DNA from: Streptomyces sp. WZ.A104
GTDB lineage: Bacteria; Actinomycetota; Actinomycetes; Streptomycetales; Streptomycetaceae
Assembly: GCF_002382885.1 (NCBI RefSeq)
Contig: NZ_NWVL01000061.1
Span: 1 to 50,314, forward strand
DNA: 50,314 bases
Direction: 5' to 3'
Shown: positions 1 to 7,139 of the stretch, one piece after another
Layout: each line of letters opens with the position of its first letter
Numbering within the stretch: position 1 is the first letter of the stretch
The notes under the pieces: generated by a model
What the model was told of the DNA's origin: nothing
What the model saw: the letters and a program-made list of their open reading frames with translations, nothing else
The model's database searches: none
Translations under genes and position numbers: made by a program

Positions 1-81
1 CGCGAGATTGTGACCGACGGCGAGCACCGCCCACACAGCTCCGAACGTCGCGAGAGTCGCGACCTGCTCAACGCTCGTCAT
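1..81 (-). CDS. 5' end of a leftward hydrophobic ORF (partial)
   Basis: Reading leftwards from an ATG at 81 gives 27 residues before the window ends, beginning MTSVEQVATLATFGAVWAVL and continuing AVGHNLA. This is a typical N-terminal membrane helix. A preceding leftward frame ends in a TGA overlapping this ATG (ATGA-type coupling), which suggests an operon running in from the right that is cut short at about 100-125. Similar short hydrophobic starts occur in proteins of Streptomyces integrative elements (recollection, not a search). No ribosome binding site is obvious. The piece is too short for a family call, and it could be chance. Confidence 0.3.
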   Translation of the reverse strand, partial: MTSVEQVATLATFGAVWAVLAVGHNLA

Positions 82-114
82 CGGGCACCGCCAGCAGCAG
101 CGTTAGTGCAGAGA

Positions 115-549
115 AGGTCCACGGGCGACGAGCCGGGTGCGCGGGTCGCGCTGGCCATGGCGCTGCGCGCAGACCCCGGCTACACCTTCGCCCATCTGCT
201 CCACCGGGCCTGCAACGAAGGCATTGACCCGGAGGCCATCCGCCGCTGCCTGCGCGAAGCACGCGACGAGGAGGCGGATTCCGGACCCGGGACCACCGGA
301 ACTACCGGGACCACCGGGACCACCGGAATGTCGGCCGACACCGCCGCCGGTCCGGCCACCGCCCTCCGTATCCGCCGGGCCCGCACGCTGCCGAACGGGG
401 GACGGCGGCGAGGCGGAGTGCCCAGGCCCCCGGACGCCGGGCGGAGGGCACCGCTCCCCGCCACGACACGGCCCGGGCCGCCCGGGGCCAGGCGGCGCAC
501 ACGAGAGGCCCGCAGGTACGGCCGACGCGGCACCAGGACACGCCGATGA
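115..549 (+). pseudogene. C-terminal remnant of a DUF4192-domain gene
   Basis: Positions about 124-270 encode GDEPGARVALAMALRADPGY followed by TFAHLLHRACNEGIDPEAIR and RCLREARDEEAD. I recognise this as the conserved C-terminal end of the actinobacterial DUF4192 family, whose members are usually some 350-400 residues. The frame stays open to position 1, but the residues before 120 (such as RAPPAAALVQRRS) are not DUF4192-like, and the opposite strand there carries an unrelated hydrophobic ORF start. The body of the gene therefore appears to have been lost or displaced at about 100-125. After the conserved end the frame runs through a Gly-Thr repeat and a long Arg-rich tail to a stop at 549; that tail may not be native. 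Function of the family is unknown to me. Confidence 0.6.
281..330 (+). repeat. 9-bp tandem repeat encoding Gly-Thr-Thr
   Basis: About four imperfect copies of a 9-bp unit (gggaccacc and variants) encode GTTGTTGTTGTTG at the end of the DUF4192 remnant. This looks like ordinary slippage-prone coding repeat. Confidence 0.7.
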
Positions 550-735
550 AGGGCATGCCGATGAGCGTGCCGATGACGAGCGCGCCGGTGACGGGCACGC
601 AGGTGACGGGCACGCAGGTGACGGGCGTGACCCCGGGGCCTGCGGAGCCGTTCACGGTGATGTCGGAGTCGTACGGCCCGTGGCACCGCGGATGCGGCGG
701 CTGCCCGGAGTGCAGAGAAGGCACGGAAGACCCCC
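550..735 (+). other. Low-complexity stretch without a confident gene
   Basis: This stretch lies between the DUF4192 remnant and the next gene. It contains a 15-bp unit (GGTGACGGGCACGCA) repeated at 587-601 and 602-616 with a partial third copy to about 628, preceded by looser repeats of the same type. In the frame of an ATG at 546, third codon positions are almost all G or C from 546 to about 711, as in a coding region, but that frame has no stop before 1934 and so cannot be a separate short gene. It may be a remnant of ancestral coding sequence or repeat-driven bias. Confidence 0.4.
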
Positions 736-2832
736 ATGGCCCTCACCGTCCCGCCCCGGGACCCCACGCCAGCCCCCACCGAAACGCCCACCCCGCCGAA
801 CGTCCCATCGCTCGTACCTCCGCCTGCCCCCGGCGGACCCCCACCCGCCGCCCGTCCCCGCCCCAGCCCCCCCTCCGGCGAACTGCCGCCCGTGCACCAG
901 GCGATCATCTGCGTGGCCCTGCCCTGCATGGCGGTCTCCGCGCACCACGGACAGCTCACCGGCCAGGGCCTGGAAGGCTTCTACCGGTCGGGCCGACGGC
1001 TCCTCTCGCAGTGTCGGCTTCGCGTGGGAGGCCGCGAACCGCTGCCGGTGCAGGGTCGGTTGGAGAGTTCGGAGCGTGCCTATTTCCTGGGCGCCGTCCG
1101 TACTTCCCAGGACACGGGTCCCGACCCGGAGATCACAGTGGAGCGTCGGCGCCATGCCGAAGGCACCGAAAGGATCACCCTGCGCAGTGCGGCGCTCCGA
1201 CCGGTCCGCCTCGTCGTGGAGGTCTCCCTGGCGACGGACCTGGCAGACCTCGCCGCCGTCGCGGCGGGACACGGTGGGCCGGAGCGCGCCGCAGGGGTGC
1301 ACGGTTCGGGACTGCGGTGGACCGCACCGGGCGGAGCCGGATCGGCGGTCACCGCGGACCCGCCGCCCCAGGACGTTCTGGGCCATGCGGGCCTGCTGCG
1401 CTGGAACGTGGAGCTCATGCCCGGCGCCACGTACCGGATCGAGCTGACCGTCCGCCCGGAGCACCGCGGGCGGATCATGAGCAGGCCGCTCATGAGGCCC
1501 GGGGCCCGGCTGCTGTCCGACGCACGGGCCGAGGCGGACGACCCGAGGGCGGAGCCGCTGGTCCGCGCGGGTCTGGGAGACCTGAGGGCGCTGCTCACGG
1601 CAGACGAGCGCGGGGCCGGCGGACCGGTCCTGGCCGCGGGGGTCCCCTGGCGCTGCACCCCGTCACCGGCCGAGTCGCTGTGGGCCGCGCGGATGGCGCT
1701 GCCGCTCGGTACGGGGCTCGCGGCATCCACCCTGCGCATGCTGGCGAGCAGGCAACTGAAGGGGCCCGGCGACGACTTCGGGCGCATTCCCGGCCCGCTG
1801 CGGGACACCGGGCCGGTGCTGCCGCCCAGTTGCACCGGGACCGAGGCCACGCTCGGATACCCGGCGGTGCTGGCCGAGGCCCGCCGCTGGGGACTGCCGG
1901 AGACCGAGGTGGCCGACCTGCTGCCGACGGCTGAGCGGTGCCTCCAGTGGCTGCGGGAGGCCGCGTCCGAGGACGGGTTCGTGCCCGACGGCGGGCCCGC
2001 TGGCTATCGCCGGGCGGACACCCAGGCGCATGCGCACCGGGCGGCGCTGCTCGGCGCCGATCTTCTCGACGGATGCGGCCGCGGCGGCGGTGACGCGTGG
2101 CGGGAGTGGGCGGCCGGGCTGCGGGCCCGGTTCCGGGACCGGTTCTGGGTCGACGACCGGTCGGGCGGCTGCCCAGCGGCCGCCCGGACCGGAGCCGGAC
2201 AGCCCGTCCGGTATCTCGGGAGCAGCGCGGCCCACCTGCTCGACACGGGACTGCTGGGCGGGGGACGGCTTGCCCAGGGCTTGCTGGACGGCGGCTCGGC
2301 GGACCGGCTGGCCAGACTCCTGTCCGGGCCCGACCTGGATTCGGGCTGGGGCCTGCGCACACTGGGCTCCGGGGAGCGGGGGCACAACCCCTTCGGCCAC
2401 CGTTCCGGAGCCGTGCGGGTGCACGAGACCGCGGTCGCCTGCGCCGGTCTCGCGGCCACCGGACACGAACAGGCGGCCGCCGCCCTGCTGAAGGGCGTAC
2501 TCGGGGCCGCGGAGGCCTTCGACTACCGGCTGCCGGAAATGTTCGCGGGGGAGCAACGGCGTACGGGCAGCCTCCCCGCGCCGCATCCGGCGGCCTGCCG
2601 CCCGGCCGCGCTCTCGGCCGCCGCCGGCATCCACCTGGTCGCGACCCTCGCCGGAATCCGCCCCGACGCCCCGTCCGCCACAGTCCGCCTGCACCCCTTG
2701 CGCAGCGCCCCGCTCGGCGCGGTCCAGCTCTCTGGACTGAGAGTCGGCGGAGAGCCCTTCTCGGTCCGGATCAGCAGACTGGGTCTCGGCATGATCGAGG
2801 AAGCCGGCGCGGGACTCCGGCTGGGGGGATGA
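736..2832 (+). CDS. Glycogen debranching N-terminal domain protein (amylo-alpha-1,6-glucosidase-like)
   Basis: The 698-residue protein starts with about 50 Pro-rich residues. A domain of the glycogen-debranching-enzyme N-terminal type follows (about 55-235, beginning HQAIICVALPCMAVSAHHGQ with LTGQGLEGFYRSGRRLL), then a C-terminal region (about 265-660) with the length and rhythm of a six-hairpin glycosidase fold. Such proteins are annotated as amylo-alpha-1,6-glucosidases of alpha-glucan metabolism, but I cannot point to catalytic acids with confidence, so substrate and activity are open. No signal peptide is visible and the protein is presumably cytoplasmic. The ATG at 736 has a GGAAG at 723-727 as a weak ribosome binding site. 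The gene stands alone, followed by a G-rich spacer. Confidence 0.75.
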   Translation: MALTVPPRDPTPAPTETPTPPNVPSLVPPPAPGGPPPAARPRPSPPSGELPPVHQAIICVALPCMAVSAHHGQLTGQGLEGFYRSGRRLLSQCRLRVGGREPLPVQGRLESSERAYFLGAVRTSQDTGPDPEITVERRRHAEGTERITLRSAALRPVRLVVEVSLATDLADLAAVAAGHGGPERAAGVHGSGLRWTAPGGAGSAVTADPPPQDVLGHAGLLRWNVELMPGATYRIELTVRPEHRGRIMSRPLMRPGARLLSDARAEADDPRAEPLVRAGLGDLRALLTADERGAGGPVLAAGVPWRCTPSPAESLWAARMALPLGTGLAASTLRMLASRQLKGPGDDFGRIPGPLRDTGPVLPPSCTGTEATLGYPAVLAEARRWGLPETEVADLLPTAERCLQWLREAASEDGFVPDGGPAGYRRADTQAHAHRAALLGADLLDGCGRGGGDAWREWAAGLRARFRDRFWVDDRSGGCPAAARTGAGQPVRYLGSSAAHLLDTGLLGGGRLAQGLLDGGSADRLARLLSGPDLDSGWGLRTLGSGERGHNPFGHRSGAVRVHETAVACAGLAATGHEQAAAALLKGVLGAAEAFDYRLPEMFAGEQRRTGSLPAPHPAACRPAALSAAAGIHLVATLAGIRPDAPSATVRLHPLRSAPLGAVQLSGLRVGGEPFSVRISRLGLGMIEEAGAGLRLGG

Positions 2833-2850
2833 GGACGGGCAACTGGGACT

Positions 2851-2898
2851 TGGGAGGAGAGGGGGGGGAGGGGGGAGGGGGGAGGGGGGAGGGGGAGG
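2851..2898 (+). repeat. Poly-purine G-run tract, G-quadruplex candidate
   Basis: From 2851 to 2898 the top strand is almost entirely G with single A spacers, containing at least five runs of five or more G. It lies between the stop of the debranching-like gene and the Nudix gene, so it can form intramolecular G-quadruplexes in DNA, or in RNA read rightwards. A role as terminator or polymerase pause is possible but not shown. Confidence 0.6.
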
Positions 2899-2966
2899 CC
2901 CCCGGCCCGGCCCGGCCGGATCCCGCCAGCCCGGCGGATTTCCTGATCGCGAGGACGCTGAAGGGA

Positions 2967-3001
2967 GTGTTTATCGTCAGGCAGACGACTATGATCACGG
3001 C
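2967..3001 (+). promoter_or_regulatory. Leaderless promoter with operator-like inverted repeat upstream of the Nudix regulator
   Basis: A perfect inverted repeat, TCGTC at 2974-2978 and GACGA at 2984-2988 with spacer AGGCA, sits just upstream of TATGAT (2990-2995), a good -10 hexamer. The start codon at 3002 falls at the expected transcription start, so the message is probably leaderless. The repeat would occupy the -35/-10 spacer, the classical position for a repressor. The downstream protein is NrtR-like with its own DNA-binding domain, so autoregulation is the simplest reading (inference). Confidence 0.55.
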
Positions 3002-3760
3002 ATGCCGCCCTACGACCCGTCGACCTTCCCGCCCTTCGCTGTCACCGTCGACCTGGTCGTGCTCACGGTGCGCCGTCACGCGCTCTGTGCACTGGTCGTG
3101 CGGCGCGGAGAGGCTCCGTTCCAGGGCCGGTGGGCGCTGCCCGGCGGTTTCGTCAGGGCGGACGAGGATCTGGGCTCCGCGGCGGCGCGCGAACTCGTCG
3201 AGGAAACCGGCCTTTCCGCGCACGATCCGGCGAAGCCGTCCCTCGGCAACGGCGCTCACCTGGAACAGCTGGCGACCTATGGCGATCCGGCGCGCGACCC
3301 GCGGATGAGGGTGGTCAGCGTCGCGCACCTGGCCCTCGCGCCGGATCTGCCCGCGCCCCGGGCGGGCGGCGACGCCAACAGCGCGCGCTGGGCGCCGGTG
3401 GAGGATCTGCTGCACCCCGGCGCCGGGCGGGAGGGCGAGCAGGCCGCGCCGCTGGCCTTCGACCACGCGCAGATCCTGGCCGACGGCGTGGAGCGAGCCC
3501 GCTCCAAGATCGAATACTCCTCGCTGGCCACGGCGTTCTGCCCGCCGGAGTTCACGGTCGGCGAGCTGCGTCGGGTGTACGAGGCGGTTTGGGGCGTCGT
3601 CCTCGATCCCCGCAACTTCCATCGCAAGGTCACCGGCACCCCTGGTTTCCTGGTGCCGTCCGGCGGGACGACCACACGTCAGGGCGGCCGCCCCGCGCAG
3701 CTGTTCCGGGCCGGGGCCGCCACGGTGCTCAATCCGCCGATGCTGCGGCCAGAGGTCTGA
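3002..3760 (+). CDS. Nudix hydrolase-type transcriptional regulator (NrtR-like)
   Basis: The protein has 252 residues. A Nudix domain covers about 12-150 with an intact Nudix box, GGFVRADEDLGSAAARELVE then ETGL, matching GX5EX7REUXEEXGU. A C-terminal segment (about 165-235, including FTVGELRRVYEAVWG and LDPRNFHRKV) resembles the winged-helix DNA-binding domain of NrtR regulators, in which a Nudix domain senses an ADP-ribose-type ligand. NrtR proteins typically control NAD metabolism or sugar catabolism genes; the regulon here cannot be told from context. Because the Nudix box is complete, hydrolase activity may be retained. No ribosome binding site precedes the ATG, and the -10 spacing suggests a leaderless mRNA. 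Confidence 0.85.
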   Translation: MPPYDPSTFPPFAVTVDLVVLTVRRHALCALVVRRGEAPFQGRWALPGGFVRADEDLGSAAARELVEETGLSAHDPAKPSLGNGAHLEQLATYGDPARDPRMRVVSVAHLALAPDLPAPRAGGDANSARWAPVEDLLHPGAGREGEQAAPLAFDHAQILADGVERARSKIEYSSLATAFCPPEFTVGELRRVYEAVWGVVLDPRNFHRKVTGTPGFLVPSGGTTTRQGGRPAQLFRAGAATVLNPPMLRPEV

Positions 3761-3913
3761 GCCTCCGCACTCCGGGCGAAGCCGTTGTGATGGCCATGCG
3801 GAACGCCCGTCGGCCCATCCCTGCACCAAAAGTCGGAAATGTCGCGTTATGTTGCTGCGGTACTCACCTGCCGCCGAGCGGTCTCACCTTCCGCGAGAGA
3901 CGCGAGAGAAGCG

Positions 3914-5767
3914 ATGCTCCAGGCCATCGGACTCACCAGCACCCCCCGTCGCGGCGCTCCGCCCGCCGTCAACGATCTGACCTTCGAGGCCCCGCCCGGC
4001 CGCGTCACGGCCCTGCTGGGTGCCACGGGTTCAGGCAAGACCGCGGCCCTGCGCCTGATGCTCGAACTCGACGCTGGGCGGGGCGTCGCCTACTTCCGGG
4101 GTCGGCCGCTGCACCGCATCGCGCACCCGGCGCGCGAAGTGGGCGTGCTCCTCGGTGACGTACCGGGCCATCCCTCGCGGACGGCACGCGGGCAGCTCCG
4201 GATGCTCTGCGCGGCCGCGGGCGTGCCCGCCGCCCGGGCCGACGAGGTGCTCGAAGCCGTCGGCCTCGCCGGGCTCGGCGACCAGCGTCTGGGCACCCTC
4301 TCGGTCGGTATGGACCGCAGGCTCGGGCTCGCCTGCGCCCTGCTCGGGGACCCGCACACCCTGGTCCTCGACGAACCCGCCGACGGGCTCTCGCCGCGCG
4401 AGAACAGTTGGCTGTACGGGCTGCTGCGCGCCCACGCGGCCCAGGGCGGAACGGTTCTGTACGCCAGCGGCGACCCCAAGGAGGCGGCCCGCAACGCCGA
4501 CCACGTCGTCACCATCGACGCGGGGCGCCTCGTCGCGGACCAGGGCGTCGCCGACTTCGCCCGCACCCGACTCCGCCCCCGGGTCGTCGTCCGCACCCCG
4601 CATGCGGCCCGGCTGGCCGCAGTGGTCGGGAGGGAGGCGCGGGCCGCACAGCGCTCCGTCGAGGTTGTCGAGGAGGCGAGTGGCCGGCTGGCGGTGTACG
4701 GCAGCAACTGCGCGGAGATCGGCGACATCGCGTACCGGCACAGTGTTCCGCTGCACCAGCTCGCCGACGAGGTCGGCGACACGGGAACCGCCGCCCTGCC
4801 GGAGGCGGAGCGCGCTGCCCAGCCGACTCGCGGCGCCCACGGTGGACGGCCGGCTCCCGGCTCCGGCGGGGCACGGCAAGCCCCCGCCGCCCCCGCCGCC
4901 CACGGTGTGCGCCGGGCCCTCGCCGTCCACGGGCCGCGCCGGGCCTCGGACGTAGCCCTGTCCGAGCTGCCGCCCCCGATTCGCGTACGCCCCGCGCGCG
5001 GCCCGCTGCGCCCGCTCCGGTACGAACTGCGCCGCTCCCTCGGCGTCAGGACGACCGCCGCGATCATGGCGGCCGTTCTGCTGACGTCCGCCGCCCTGTC
5101 CGTCCTGCTCGCCCGCACGGACGGCACCGCGCTGCCGCGCCTGCTCGCCGCCTGGCCCGAACTGCTGCCGCTGCCTCCCGCTGCGCTGGGCGCGGGCCTG
5201 CTCGGGGCGCTGTCGTTCGGGGACGAGTTCCGCTACCCCGCGCTCGCCGCCGGTCGCGGCACCGTGCCCCGGAGGCTCGGGCTGCTGCTGGCGAAACTTC
5301 TCGTGACCGCGAGCTTCGCGCTCCTGCTCGCGGGCCTCGCTGTGGGGTGCGACGCGCAGGCCCTGCGGCTCGTGTACGGACCGGAGTTGATCAGGATTCC
5401 GGAGAACTCCCTCGCGCTCGGCGCGAGTTGGGCCGGTCTTGCCGTCGGCTGTGCCTGGGCTGGGCTGCTGGCCGCCGGGGTCTTCCGGGTGGCCGGGGCT
5501 GGAATCGCCGCCGTGCTGGCTGTTCCGGTGCTGGTCGTGCCGCTGGTTCAGAAGGTCTTCGAGGCGCCGTCCGCGAGGTCGGTCGCCGGGCTTCCGGGGC
5601 GGCTGCGGGAGCTGGCCTGGTGGCAGCTGCCGCAGGAGGCCGACCGCTGGGTCCTCGCCGTCGCACAGGTCGTGGCTCAGCCCGTGGGGGCCGCGCTCGC
5701 CCTGTCGTTGTCCGTCCTGATCTGTGCGTATCTGTTCACCGGCCTTCGAGGAAAGGTGCGTTGGTGA
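3914..5767 (+). CDS. ABC transporter, ATP-binding domain fused to a membrane domain
   Basis: The protein has 617 residues. An ABC ATPase occupies about 1-225: Walker A GATGSGKT near residue 36, a signature region with the variant LSVGMDRR, then Walker B LVLDEPADG. A linker of about 100 residues rich in Ala, Pro and Arg follows, and then a membrane domain (about 375-617) with roughly six hydrophobic segments, beginning TAAIMAAVLLTSAALSVLLA. The frame opens at 3839, but the ATG at 3914 is preferred because GAGAGAAG at 3904-3911 precedes it and the fold starts at LQAIGLTS. Fusion in this order (ATPase first) is unusual for drug- or bacteriocin-type exporters. The substrate is unknown. It lies directly upstream of whiH, as in other Streptomyces. 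Confidence 0.8.
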   Translation: MLQAIGLTSTPRRGAPPAVNDLTFEAPPGRVTALLGATGSGKTAALRLMLELDAGRGVAYFRGRPLHRIAHPAREVGVLLGDVPGHPSRTARGQLRMLCAAAGVPAARADEVLEAVGLAGLGDQRLGTLSVGMDRRLGLACALLGDPHTLVLDEPADGLSPRENSWLYGLLRAHAAQGGTVLYASGDPKEAARNADHVVTIDAGRLVADQGVADFARTRLRPRVVVRTPHAARLAAVVGREARAAQRSVEVVEEASGRLAVYGSNCAEIGDIAYRHSVPLHQLADEVGDTGTAALPEAERAAQPTRGAHGGRPAPGSGGARQAPAAPAAHGVRRALAVHGPRRASDVALSELPPPIRVRPARGPLRPLRYELRRSLGVRTTAAIMAAVLLTSAALSVLLARTDGTALPRLLAAWPELLPLPPAALGAGLLGALSFGDEFRYPALAAGRGTVPRRLGLLLAKLLVTASFALLLAGLAVGCDAQALRLVYGPELIRIPENSLALGASWAGLAVGCAWAGLLAAGVFRVAGAGIAAVLAVPVLVVPLVQKVFEAPSARSVAGLPGRLRELAWWQLPQEADRWVLAVAQVVAQPVGAALALSLSVLICAYLFTGLRGKVRW

Positions 5768-5839
5768 TCGCCGCCGTCCCGCGCCGGGAGCGGGGTCGCG
5801 AAGCCTCCTGAGAAATGGCCGATTTGTAGGTATATGGCG

Positions 5840-5864
5840 TCAATTGTGTAGCCAGCGCCGATCA
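5840..5864 (+). promoter_or_regulatory. Possible sigma-WhiG promoter of whiH
   Basis: GCCGATCA at 5857-5864 matches the -10 consensus GCCGATAA of WhiG/FliA-type sigma factors at seven of eight positions. TCAA at 5840-5843 could serve as a -35, but the 13-nt spacing is shorter than the usual 15-16. whiH is a known WhiG-dependent gene in S. coelicolor, which supports the reading. The exact start is not established here. Confidence 0.45.
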
Positions 5865-5927
5865 CCCTTTCGTGTGCTTTTCAGCAAAGACCTCAAGGGG
5901 CGGGCGAGCCGGGCCGACAAAGGATGC

Positions 5928-6815
5928 GTGAGTACCCTTGCGCACACCATGATGACCGCCGCCCGCTCCGCCGACTCCGGCCTGGCCGGTCCGGGCGAAC
6001 TCGACCGCTATCCCTATACGGAGGCGCCGGCCGGCGAGCGAGCTGTTTCCCGGCCCTGGGGCGGTTCCGATTCCGAGCTGGGACGGGCGAGCCGACGGGG
6101 GGCTGCCAGTCGGGGGCGCGGTCTCCACGGCCAACTCGTCCAGCAGCTGGGCCAGATGATCGTTTCCGGTGACCTCGGCGCGGACCGCCCCCTCGTGCCC
6201 GAGGAGATCGGCCAGCGGTTCGAGGTCTCCCGCACCGTCGTACGCGAGTCCCTGCGCGTGCTCGAAGCGAAGGGGCTGGTCAGCGCGCGCCCCAATGTGG
6301 GCACGAGGGTCCGCCCGGTCAGCGACTGGAATCTGCTGGACCCCGACATCATCGAATGGCGGGCCTTCGGCCCCCAGCGAGACGATCAGCGCCGCGAGCT
6401 GGCCGAGCTCCGCTGGACCATCGAACCGCTCGCCGCCCGCCTCGCGGCCGGGCACGGCCGGGACGACATCCAGCAGCGCCTCGGCGACATGGTGGAGATC
6501 ATGGGGCACGCGATGGGGCAGGGGGACGCGATCACCTTCTCCCGCGCCGACGCGGAGTTCCACTCCCTGCTCATCCAGGCCGCGGGCAACCGGATGCTCG
6601 AACACCTCTCCGGCATCGTCTCGGCCGCCCTGCATGTCTCCGGTGGCCCGGTCACCGGCTGTGACCGCCCCGGTGAGTCCTCCCTCGCCCACCACGCGCG
6701 GATCACCGACGCCCTGGCCTCCGGTGACGCCGCGGCCGCCGAGTCGGCCATGCGGCAGCTGCTCGTCGTCCACCCCGACGTCGAGCGTGTGGTGCCCGCG
6801 CCGCGCGAGCACTGA
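5928..6815 (+). CDS. whiH: Sporulation regulator WhiH (GntR/FadR family)
   Basis: This 295-residue GntR-family protein has an N-terminal tail of about 65 residues, a winged-helix domain (about 66-130, with EEIGQRFEVSRTVVRESLRV and LEAKGLVSARPNVGTRV) and a C-terminal FCD ligand-binding domain to about 285. WhiH is required for proper sporulation septation in aerial hyphae of Streptomyces and is transcribed by sigma-WhiG. Its position immediately before hrdB is the conserved one. The GTG at 5928 has AAAGGA at 5919-5924, although close; the ATG pair at 5949/5952 has no ribosome binding site, so the GTG is preferred. FadR-type FCD domains usually bind small carboxylates with a metal; the ligand of WhiH is not known to me. 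Confidence 0.9.
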   Translation: MSTLAHTMMTAARSADSGLAGPGELDRYPYTEAPAGERAVSRPWGGSDSELGRASRRGAASRGRGLHGQLVQQLGQMIVSGDLGADRPLVPEEIGQRFEVSRTVVRESLRVLEAKGLVSARPNVGTRVRPVSDWNLLDPDIIEWRAFGPQRDDQRRELAELRWTIEPLAARLAAGHGRDDIQQRLGDMVEIMGHAMGQGDAITFSRADAEFHSLLIQAAGNRMLEHLSGIVSAALHVSGGPVTGCDRPGESSLAHHARITDALASGDAAAAESAMRQLLVVHPDVERVVPAPREH

Positions 6816-6844
6816 CCGAAGCACGGCCGGGGCGCCGGGGCCCT

Positions 6845-6875
6845 GTGCCGCCGGACCGCACGGGTCCGGCGGCAC
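6845..6875 (+). terminator. Terminator after whiH
   Basis: A perfect 13-bp stem, GTGCCGCCGGACC at 6845-6857 and its complement at 6863-6875, with a 5-nt loop. There is no U-run, as is usual for GC-rich actinobacterial terminators. It separates whiH from the hrdB promoter. Confidence 0.8.
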
Positions 6876-6947
6876 AATTGTGGGGAGATGTCATCCCTGG
6901 GTCGGTTGGTCGCGAATGAGGTGTGACTCGGGCCACGCGGATTGGGC

Positions 6948-6974
6948 GTAACACTCCTCGAAGCAGCGCGATGA
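6948..6974 (+). promoter_or_regulatory. hrdB promoter (ShbA-type ECF sigma promoter)
   Basis: GTAACA (6948-6953) and CGATGA (6969-6974) are separated by 15 nt, the pattern I associate with the hrdB promoter recognised by the ECF sigma factor ShbA in Streptomyces. Transcription would start near 6981, leaving a leader of about 160 nt before the HrdB start codon. Apart from this promoter and the terminator, the 324-nt gap 6816-7139 shows no gene I can support. Confidence 0.65.
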
Positions 6975-7139
6975 CTTAAGAGGTGACCGCCGCGGAAGGA
7001 ATACAGCAGGCCCTGAGGGCGCTGTGCAGTTCTGAGGCCAAACCCGCGCCGTCGGCGACATCCCCAGTCGACGGTCGTCGGTTCCAGCCCTCTCCAGGGC
7101 GGGGCCGGAAGCCGTTTCCATCGTTCCGAGAGGTTGTTC

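Noticed and set aside
546..1934. Long rightward frame from ATG 546
   Set aside because: Beyond 735 it overlaps the debranching-like protein in another frame and loses coding character; no family resemblance was seen.
3839..3913. N-terminal extension of the ABC fusion protein
   Set aside because: The extra 25 residues lack conserved features, and a better ribosome binding site precedes the ATG at 3914.
6998..7031. Possible second hrdB promoter of the sigma-R type (GGAAT...GTT)
   Set aside because: GGAAT is present at 6998-7002, but the base triplet 18 nt downstream is GCT rather than GTT; the nearest GTT is 26 nt away.
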